This document shows positions 58,174 to 64,000 of a stretch of DNA of 64,000 bases, in pieces. The stretch spans positions 3,493-67,492 of the forward strand of contig JAGRDO010000006.1 of NCBI GenBank assembly GCA_020447005.1. Reading direction: 5' to 3'. The notes beneath the pieces are model-generated. The model was not told the origin of the DNA. It ran no database searches and was given only the letters and a program-made list of their open reading frames with translations. The position numbers and the translations under genes are program-made. The stretch's first letter is position 1. Every line of letters begins with the position of its first letter. This DNA is from Paracoccaceae bacterium. GTDB taxonomy: Bacteria; Pseudomonadota; Alphaproteobacteria; Rhodobacterales; Rhodobacteraceae.

Positions 58174-59469
58174 CTACTTTCCGATACAGAAGCTTGAAAA
58201 AACTTCATCCAGATAGGCTTCTACATCAACCCGGCCGATCAAAGAATCAAGGGCGGCCACCGCCTCTCTTATATACTCCGCCATTATCTCGGCGTCGTGA
58301 CTTCGCCCATCGTGATCATCCAGCGCATCGGCCAGTATCGACGCGGCACGGGCGACAGCCACCCTGTGCCGTTCACGCACAATCATCGACGCGCCCGATG
58401 TCCTCCGGGCGGCCTCACGTCCGATTGCCTCGATCAGCGTGTCGATGCCCTCGCCGGTCTTTCCCGAGACCGCAAAATCAAACCCTGCCCGGTCGGTCGC
58501 GGAAACATCCGATTTCCCAAGCACGACAAAATCATCAGGTTCCGGTTTCAGAAGCGCCGGAGCGTCGCCATCGACCAGAAAAATCCGAAGATCGGAAAGC
58601 GCGGCCCGATCAATCGCACGCTGAACACCAATCCCCTCCACCACATCGTCGGTTTCCCGAAGTCCCGCCGTATCAAGCAAGGTTACCGCGTAGCCGCCGA
58701 TATCCATGCGCACCTCGATCACATCGCGCGTCGTACCCGCATGTTCCGAAGTGATTGCCGCTTCCCTGCCAGCTAACCTGTTCAAAAGAGTAGATTTTCC
58801 AACATTTGGACGACCGACGATCGCAACTTCCATCCCCGTTCTGACACGCTCAGAGGCTGCAAATCCATCAAGTTCGCCCCGCAGCGACGCCATCACCCCC
58901 GTCAAAAGCCCGCCAACTTCAACCGTCACGTCGTCCGGAACATCTTCCTCGGAAAAATCGATCGTTGCCTCCAGTAAGGCCCCGGCCCTGACTAGATCGC
59001 GGCGCCACGCTTCCGCCTTGCGCCCAACCCCCCCGGACAAGACCCGCATGGCCTGACGCCTTTGGGCCTCGGTCTCGGATTCAATCAGATCGGCAAGCCC
59101 CTCAACCTGCGCGAGGTCCAGCCTTCCGTTCTCAAACGCGCGCCGCGTGAACTCACCCGCCTCCGCCAGCCGAAAACCGTCGAGCTGGCCGAGAGCCGAA
59201 AGCACACGGCTCACCACGGCTGTAGATCCGTGAACCTGCAGCTCACAAGCCTCCTCGCCCGTAAACCCGGTTCCCTTTTCAAAGCAGATGACCAAGGCTT
59301 CATCCAGAACCACGCCATCGCATTCGATCTCGCGCAGCGCGGCCCGCCTGGGTTCGGGCAGGGTGCGGACAAGCTGCGCCAGACCACGCCAGGCCGCAGG
59401 GCCGGAAATACGGATCACCGCGACGCCGGCCTTTCCCTGTGCCGACGCCAGTGCAAATATCGTATTCAT
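58174..59469 (-). CDS. mnmE: tRNA modification GTPase MnmE
   Basis: 431-aa dynamin-like GTPase that partners MnmG. N-terminal folate-binding part [23 protein letters not shown], then central helices; G domain has [29 protein letters not shown] and the C-terminal catalytic FCIGK. Length is normal for alphaproteobacteria. Located 28 bp after rho. Confidence 0.97.
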   Translation of the reverse strand: MNTIFALASAQGKAGVAVIRISGPAAWRGLAQLVRTLPEPRRAALREIECDGVVLDEALVICFEKGTGFTGEEACELQVHGSTAVVSRVLSALGQLDGFRLAEAGEFTRRAFENGRLDLAQVEGLADLIESETEAQRRQAMRVLSGGVGRKAEAWRRDLVRAGALLEATIDFSEEDVPDDVTVEVGGLLTGVMASLRGELDGFAASERVRTGMEVAIVGRPNVGKSTLLNRLAGREAAITSEHAGTTRDVIEVRMDIGGYAVTLLDTAGLRETDDVVEGIGVQRAIDRAALSDLRIFLVDGDAPALLKPEPDDFVVLGKSDVSATDRAGFDFAVSGKTGEGIDTLIEAIGREAARRTSGASMIVRERHRVAVARAASILADALDDHDGRSHDAEIMAEYIREAVAALDSLIGRVDVEAYLDEVFSSFCIGK

Positions 59470-59497
59470 GAATCCGGCCTTGTGACTGAAACCAGAG

Positions 59498-60769
59498 CTA
59501 GGCGTTCATGGAATCGAAGAACTCGCTATTGGTCTTCGTCTGCTTGAGCTTCGAGATCAGGAACTCGATCGCGTCAGTGGTCCCCATCGGGTTGAGGATC
59601 CGGCGAAGCACATAGGTCTTCTGCAGATCGTTCTTGTCGACCAGCAGATCTTCCTTCCGGGTGCCCGATTTCAGAATGTCCATCGCCGGGAAGACGCGTT
59701 TGTCGGCCACCTTGCGATCAAGCACGATTTCCGAGTTACCCGTACCCTTGAATTCCTCAAAGATGACTTCGTCCATCCGGCTTCCGGTATCGATCAGCGC
59801 CGTTGCGATGATCGTCAGCGAACCACCCTCTTCGATATTCCGCGCGGCGCCGAAGAACCGCTTTGGCCGCTGCAGGGCGTTCGCATCCACACCACCCGTC
59901 AAAACCTTGCCAGAGGACGGAACAACAGTGTTGAACGCACGGCCAAGTCTTGTGATAGAATCCAGAAGAATAACAACATCTCGTTTGTGCTCAACCAGAC
60001 GCTTCGCCTTCTCGATCACCATTTCCGCCACGGCAACGTGCCGCGTCGCCGGTTCGTCAAAGGTCGATGACACGACTTCACCCTTCACCGAACGCTGCAT
60101 GTCGGTCACTTCCTCCGGCCGTTCGTCGATAAGAAGCACGATCAGGTAACATTCCGGGTGATTGGTCGCGATGGAATGCGCGATATTCTGCAAAAGCACC
60201 GTCTTACCTGTTCGCGGCGGCGCCACGATAAGCCCGCGCTGGCCTTTGCCAATCGGCGCGACAAGGTCGATGATCCGCGCCGAACGGTCACGGATCGTCG
60301 GGTCTTCGATCTCCATTTTCAGCCGTTCATCGGGGTAAAGCGGTGTCAGGTTGTCGAACGCAACCTTGTGTCGCGCCTTTTCCGGTTCTTCGAAATTGAT
60401 CGTTGTCACCTTTGTCAGGGCAAAATACCGTTCGTTCTCACCCGGCGCACGAATGACCCCTTCGATGGTATCCCCGGTCCGCAACGAATATTGACGCAAC
60501 ATGTCGGGCGACACGTAAATGTCATCGGGGCCCGGCAAGTAGTTCGCCTCAGGCGACCTGAGGAACCCAAATCCGTCCTGCACAACCTCCAGAACGCCGT
60601 CTCCACCGATTTCCCAACCCTCTTCGGCATGTTCCTTGAGGATCGAGAACATCATCTCGCCCTTGCGCATGGTCGAGGCATTCTCGATCTCAAGCTCCTC
60701 GGCCATCGACAAAAGATCGGCAGGGCTTTTTGCTTTGAGATCGGAAAGATTAAGGCGCTCTTGGGTCAT
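59498..60769 (-). CDS. rho: Transcription termination factor Rho
   Basis: 423-aa hexameric RNA helicase. N-terminal [25 protein letters not shown] domain, RNA-binding [13 protein letters not shown] and [30 protein letters not shown]-loop [30 protein letters not shown] and Q-loop/R-loop regions intact. The ATG at 60769 gives the usual length; a longer frame upstream is unlikely. Confidence 0.98.
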   Translation of the reverse strand: MTQERLNLSDLKAKSPADLLSMAEELEIENASTMRKGEMMFSILKEHAEEGWEIGGDGVLEVVQDGFGFLRSPEANYLPGPDDIYVSPDMLRQYSLRTGDTIEGVIRAPGENERYFALTKVTTINFEEPEKARHKVAFDNLTPLYPDERLKMEIEDPTIRDRSARIIDLVAPIGKGQRGLIVAPPRTGKTVLLQNIAHSIATNHPECYLIVLLIDERPEEVTDMQRSVKGEVVSSTFDEPATRHVAVAEMVIEKAKRLVEHKRDVVILLDSITRLGRAFNTVVPSSGKVLTGGVDANALQRPKRFFGAARNIEEGGSLTIIATALIDTGSRMDEVIFEEFKGTGNSEIVLDRKVADKRVFPAMDILKSGTRKEDLLVDKNDLQKTYVLRRILNPMGTTDAIEFLISKLKQTKTNSEFFDSMNA

Positions 60770-60893
60770 ATCGCATTCCAACGCATCGGCGAACGGCCTG
60801 AGCCTGTTCTGGTGGTTCACATAGGGAAGGATCCCATCCGGACGGAAGGGCCCTCAGCGCTTACACCGCCGCCCGCGGCAAGTCAACAAATCC

Positions 60894-61343
60894 TCAGAAT
60901 CTGACGATCACCGAGATGACGATCACCACCAGCAGCACGGTCGGAACCTCATTCATTATCCGATACGTCCTGCCGGACCGGGTGTTCTCTCCGCGCAGAA
61001 AATCCTTGCGGCGGTACCCAAGCCAGTGGTGAAACCAGGTCAACCCAAGAACCCCCGCCGCCTTTGTCCAGGGCCAGAGCTCGGACCAGTCGACAATCCC
61101 CGGCGTAAAGACAAGGGCAAGTCCGAATGTCCAGGTCAGCACCATCGCCGGGTTCATGATCAGTCTCAGAAGATTTCGCTCCATCTTCTGAAAAAGCCTG
61201 TCTGTGTCCCCGCCCCGCTCGACCGCCTCACTGTGATACACAAAGAGCCGCGGCAAATAGAACAAACCGGCCATCCATGAGATCACGGAAATGACGTGCA
61301 ACGCCTTTGTCCAAGGATAGATCAAAGCAAGAAAATCCGTCAT
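60894..61343 (-). CDS. hemJ: Protoporphyrinogen oxidase HemJ
   Basis: 149-aa membrane protein. It has hydrophobic helices near 5-30, 55-80 and 128-148 and conserved ALHVISVISWMAGLFYLPRLFVYH, AGVLGLTWFHHWLGYRRKDF and YRIMNEVPTVLLVVIVI, typical of HemJ. Oxidises protoporphyrinogen IX in heme or bacteriochlorophyll synthesis. The ATG at 61343 has GGGGA upstream. It faces the candidate oriC. Confidence 0.93.
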   Translation of the reverse strand: MTDFLALIYPWTKALHVISVISWMAGLFYLPRLFVYHSEAVERGGDTDRLFQKMERNLLRLIMNPAMVLTWTFGLALVFTPGIVDWSELWPWTKAAGVLGLTWFHHWLGYRRKDFLRGENTRSGRTYRIMNEVPTVLLVVIVISVIVRF

Positions 61344-61767
61344 CCGGTCCCCAGAGGTTGGCAGTCTGACCATCTATTAAGAAAGAAATAGATAGAAAGG
61401 AAGTTGATGTTGTTATGGTGTGGATAACAGGGATAAATCGAATTCTACACCTTTAACCCACAAGGGGGCCAAGGCTGTGCATAACCCTAGGGACAAGGGA
61501 AAAACATGCCAGGTAAGAAGTTTTCATTCAATAATATCAGTAAGATAGACAAGACCTGGATCGCGGCACCCTATGAATAATCTTGTGTGAAAACACCGGG
61601 ACAAGCGGGGCTCTACCAGATCGCAGCAAACAGCGTTGCACAGCTGTAAAAAAAACAGGTAGGGGGTGGAAACCCGATGGGTTTATCCAGACGATGAAGG
61701 CCCAGCGTCATTCCACCATCACCGATCCACCCGGTTTCCCCGTCTTTACCCACAACACAGCACCCAC
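61344..61767. other. Candidate chromosomal replication origin (oriC)
   Basis: The 424-bp gap between divergent hemJ and maf holds no gene and is AT-richer than its flanks, especially 61374-61420 and 61511-61555. DnaA-box-like 9-mers: TGTGGATAA at 61419-61427 (perfect TTATCCACA on minus), TGTGCATAA at 61476-61484 (TTATGCACA on minus), TTATCCAGA at 61683-61691 and TTACCCACA at 61746-61754 (one mismatch each). The rho-mnmEG-rsmG-parAB side and the divergent gene directions fit an origin. Not proven. Confidence 0.75.
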
Positions 61768-62376
61768 ATGCTAACTGTAGAAAATCCGCTCCTCCTCGCG
61801 TCAGGTTCCGAAATTCGCGCCGGTCTGCTGCGCAACGCGGGCGTACCGTTCAAAACGATGCCGGCCCGGATTGACGAAGAGGCGCTTCGTCAATCGCTTC
61901 GCGCCGAAGGCGCAACGCCCAGAGATCTGAGCGATGCCCTGGCCGAGGCCAAGGCGCGCAAAGTCTCGGCATCCCATCCCGAAAGCCTGACCCTTGGATG
62001 TGACCAGATCCTTTCCTGTGACGGCGAAGTTCTGGACAAACCCGATAATCAGGACTCTGCGATCCGAACATTGTCGGCTCTCTCGGGCCGCACGCATCAT
62101 CTCTTTTCCGCCGCGGTCGCCTATCAGCACGGAAAGCCGATCTGGCGTCACATTGGCCATGTCAGGCTGACAATGGTCGAGCTTCCGCCCGACTACATCC
62201 GCTCATATGTCTCCACCTATTGGGATGAGATCCGGCACTGCGTCGGATGCTACCGGCTCGAGGCGGAAGGGGTGCGCCTTATCTCACACATCGACGGCGA
62301 CTATTTTCATGTTCTTGGCCTGCCGCTAACAGAGCTCTTGACCTGGCTGCGGCTTCGGGGCGACATCACGCCATGA
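61768..62376 (+). CDS. maf: Maf-family nucleoside-triphosphate pyrophosphatase
   Basis: 202-aa house-cleaning pyrophosphatase acting on dTTP/UTP or modified nucleotides. NPLLLASGSEIRAGLLRNAGVPF is the N-terminal Maf motif; LGCDQILSCDGEVLDKPDN carries the catalytic Asp region; SYVSTYWDEIRHCVGCYRLEAEGVRLI is typical of the YhdE/YceF fold. Start ATG 61768 is at the edge of the candidate oriC. Overlaps aroE by 4 bp. Confidence 0.93.
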   Translation: MLTVENPLLLASGSEIRAGLLRNAGVPFKTMPARIDEEALRQSLRAEGATPRDLSDALAEAKARKVSASHPESLTLGCDQILSCDGEVLDKPDNQDSAIRTLSALSGRTHHLFSAAVAYQHGKPIWRHIGHVRLTMVELPPDYIRSYVSTYWDEIRHCVGCYRLEAEGVRLISHIDGDYFHVLGLPLTELLTWLRLRGDITP

Positions 62377-63212
62377 ACAGCCATCCGCGTATCCCGCTCG
62401 CAGGCGTCATCGGCTCGCCGGTCGCGCATTCCCGCTCGCCGCTTCTGCATCGCCACTGGCTGAAGCGTTACGGTATCCAAGGGTATTACATCCCTATGGA
62501 CGTCGCGCAGGCTGACCTGCGCGAGGTGATATCCGCGCTGCCCAAAGCGGGTTTCGTGGGCGTGAATGTCACCATACCGCACAAGGAAACGGTTCTTGCG
62601 CTCGCGGATATCGTGACCGACCGGGCCGCACTAATCGGCGCGGCCAATACGCTCATCTTTCGCAAGGATGGGCGCATCCACGCCGATAATACCGACGGCT
62701 TCGGTTTCATCGCAAATCTTCGCCAGAATGCAACCGGATGGTCGCCGACGGCAGGGGCGGCCGCAGTGATCGGGGCGGGCGGCGCCGCGCGCGCTGTCAT
62801 CGCATCGCTGATCGAAGTCGGAGCGCCGGAAATTCGCCTTGCCAACCGAACCCGCGCCCGCGCCGAAGCGTTGCGGCAGGAATTCGGGGCAAAGGTCGTC
62901 GTTTATGATTGGGTGCAGGCCGGCAACATGATGGACGGCGCGGCGACGGTGGTAAACACATCGTCGCTGGGAATGGAGGGCAAGCCCGAGTTTCGCGTGC
63001 CCCTTGACGCCCTGTCCCGCAACGCGGTGGTAAGCGATCTGGTCTATACGCCCCTCAGAACGCATTTTCTTGAACAGGCGGCAGAAATCGGCTGCGTGAC
63101 TGTCGACGGCCTGGGAATGCTGATTCACCAGGCAGCACCTGCATTCGAACGGTGGTTCGGCACCAGACCAGAGGTTGACCAGACCACACGTGACGTGGTT
63201 CTGGCCGGATGA
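62373..63212 (+). CDS. aroE: Shikimate dehydrogenase
   Basis: 279-aa NADP-dependent enzyme reducing 3-dehydroshikimate to shikimate in aromatic biosynthesis. Conserved VIGSPVAHSRSPLLHRHW, NVTIPHKETV (catalytic Lys), GAANTLIFR, DNTDGFGFIANL and NADP motif VIGAGGAARAVIASL with NRTRARAEAL. Overlaps coaE by 4 bp. Confidence 0.97.
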   Translation: MNSHPRIPLAGVIGSPVAHSRSPLLHRHWLKRYGIQGYYIPMDVAQADLREVISALPKAGFVGVNVTIPHKETVLALADIVTDRAALIGAANTLIFRKDGRIHADNTDGFGFIANLRQNATGWSPTAGAAAVIGAGGAARAVIASLIEVGAPEIRLANRTRARAEALRQEFGAKVVVYDWVQAGNMMDGAATVVNTSSLGMEGKPEFRVPLDALSRNAVVSDLVYTPLRTHFLEQAAEIGCVTVDGLGMLIHQAAPAFERWFGTRPEVDQTTRDVVLAG

Positions 63213-63811
63213 CCCGGCCCTTTCTGCTCGGGTTGACCGGTTCGATCGGGATGGGCAAATCCACCACATCCGCAATGTTCCGCGACGCGGGCATCCCCGT
63301 CTGGGATGCCGATGCAACCGTTCACCGCCTGTATTCCGCCAATGGCGAGGCTGTAACGGGAATTTCCGAAATCTGCCCCGAAGCCATTCGCTCTGACGCG
63401 GTCGACCGCAATGTCCTTTCCCGCTGCATAGCGGACGATCCTGGCCTGCTGGGCAGGATCGAAGCCATCGTTCATCCGCTGACCGCTGTCGATCGCAACC
63501 GGTTTATCGCCGACGCCGGGGAGCGGGGCGATCCGCTTGTCGTTCTGGACATTCCGCTTTTGTTCGAAACAGGCGCGGACCGGTTTGTCGACGCGATTGT
63601 TGTCGTATCCGCCCCGAAGGAGGTTCAGCGCAAAAGGGTCTTGGACCGTCCGGGAATGACCGAGGAGAAATTCAGGGCCATTCTCGGAAGGCAGCTTCCC
63701 GATGACGAAAAAAGACGCAAGGCAAACTACGTCATCGAAACGCATAGCCTTGATCAAACCCGCATGGCGGTGCAGAATCTGATCGACACTATTCTGGCTG
63801 AAAATGCGTGA
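63209..63811 (+). CDS. coaE: Dephospho-CoA kinase
   Basis: 200-aa kinase for the last step of coenzyme A synthesis. P-loop LTGSIGMGKSTTSAMF near 8-24, VWDADATVHRLY and VLDIPLLFETGADRFVD are family features; RVLDRPGMTEEKFRAILGRQ follows. The 3' end overlaps dnaQ by 8 bp. Confidence 0.96.
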   Translation: MTRPFLLGLTGSIGMGKSTTSAMFRDAGIPVWDADATVHRLYSANGEAVTGISEICPEAIRSDAVDRNVLSRCIADDPGLLGRIEAIVHPLTAVDRNRFIADAGERGDPLVVLDIPLLFETGADRFVDAIVVVSAPKEVQRKRVLDRPGMTEEKFRAILGRQLPDDEKRRKANYVIETHSLDQTRMAVQNLIDTILAENA

Positions 63812-64000
63812 AATCGTCCTTGATACCGAGACAACCGGTTTTGAGCCCGCCGAGGGCGACCGCATCGTCGAAATCGGCGCAATCGAGCTGTTCAACCACC
63901 TACCAACCGGTCGAAGCTATCACCAGTATATCAACCCCGAACGTTCGATGCCGGCGGCCGCGTTCGAAGTTCATGGGCTGGGGGACGATTTCCTGCGCGA
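63804..64000 (+). CDS. dnaQ: DNA polymerase III epsilon subunit, 5' part
   Basis: Proofreading 3'-5' exonuclease of the replicative polymerase, cut by the window edge. The first 65 residues show REIVLDTETTGFEP (ExoI motif with the two acidic metal ligands), GDRIVEIGAIEL and AAAFEVHGLGDDFL. The ATG at 63804 overlaps the coaE stop by 8 bp. Confidence 0.95.
   Translation, partial: MREIVLDTETTGFEPAEGDRIVEIGAIELFNHLPTGRSYHQYINPERSMPAAAFEVHGLGDDFLR

Noticed and set aside
1..64000. tRNA, rRNA, CRISPR array, prophage or intact insertion sequence
   Set aside because: Scanned by eye; no regular spaced repeats, no tRNA-like cloverleaf with CCA-type end that I could recognise, and only one decayed IS5 fragment. 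A covariance-model search was not possible here.

Overview
The window looks like a piece of the main chromosome of a Rhodobacteraceae-type alphaproteobacterium. This rests on high GC, the conserved gene order hrcA-grpE / rph-rdgB-hemW / parB-parA-rsmG-mnmG-mnmE-rho-hemJ // maf-aroE-coaE-dnaQ, and two perfect alphaproteobacterial parS sites inside rsmG and mnmG. The intergenic gap at 61344-61767, where transcription diverges, carries several DnaA-box-like 9-mers and is a good candidate for oriC. Most genes to its left run leftward, away from the candidate origin.

Layout. 1-524: end-truncated sugar-type ABC ATPase, divergent from a DeoR regulator (723-1544). 1607-2661: split adaptive-response pair ogt/adaA. 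2783-7917: bacterial microcompartment (BMC) operon with a class-III aminotransferase-like enzyme, an acyl-CoA-forming-type aldehyde dehydrogenase with a C-terminal encapsulation peptide, two CsoS1D-like BMC-T proteins, a small protein with an encapsulation-like N-terminus and an EutQ-like C-terminus, one BMC-P and one BMC-H. 8087-8875: divergent DeoR regulator. 8902-21430: long leftward operon with a ribose-type ABC importer, an amidase, two APH/choline-kinase-like kinases, an SDR and a Liv-type ABC importer, controlled by a third DeoR (21695-22462). 22492-33906: hydantoin-type locus with two DUF917 proteins, a HyuA-like protein, a dipeptide/oligopeptide ABC importer and a MalT/LuxR regulator. 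34143-43030: rare-sugar cluster with two kinases, a ketose-3-epimerase-like enzyme, a ribose-type importer with two permeases and a LacI regulator. 43187-48774: accessory patch with an IS5 remnant, an enolase-superfamily enzyme, a frameshifted Rieske oxygenase remnant, a truncated TMADH-like gene, an M20 deacetylase, DUF1028, Rid and flavin monooxygenase genes. 49034-64000: conserved housekeeping and origin region.

How it may work together. The BMC operon and the 8902-21430 operon together hold all steps of an amino-alcohol route: uptake, amidase, SDR, ATP-dependent kinase, PLP phospholyase releasing an aldehyde, and CoA-acylating aldehyde dehydrogenase inside a protein shell. This matches the logic of the mycobacterial RMM/aminoacetone-utilization microcompartment. 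Both operons have similar operator-like repeats 22 bp apart in the promoter shared with a DeoR gene, which suggests one regulon. The substrate is not determined by the sequence.

No rRNA, tRNA or CRISPR array was recognised in the window.
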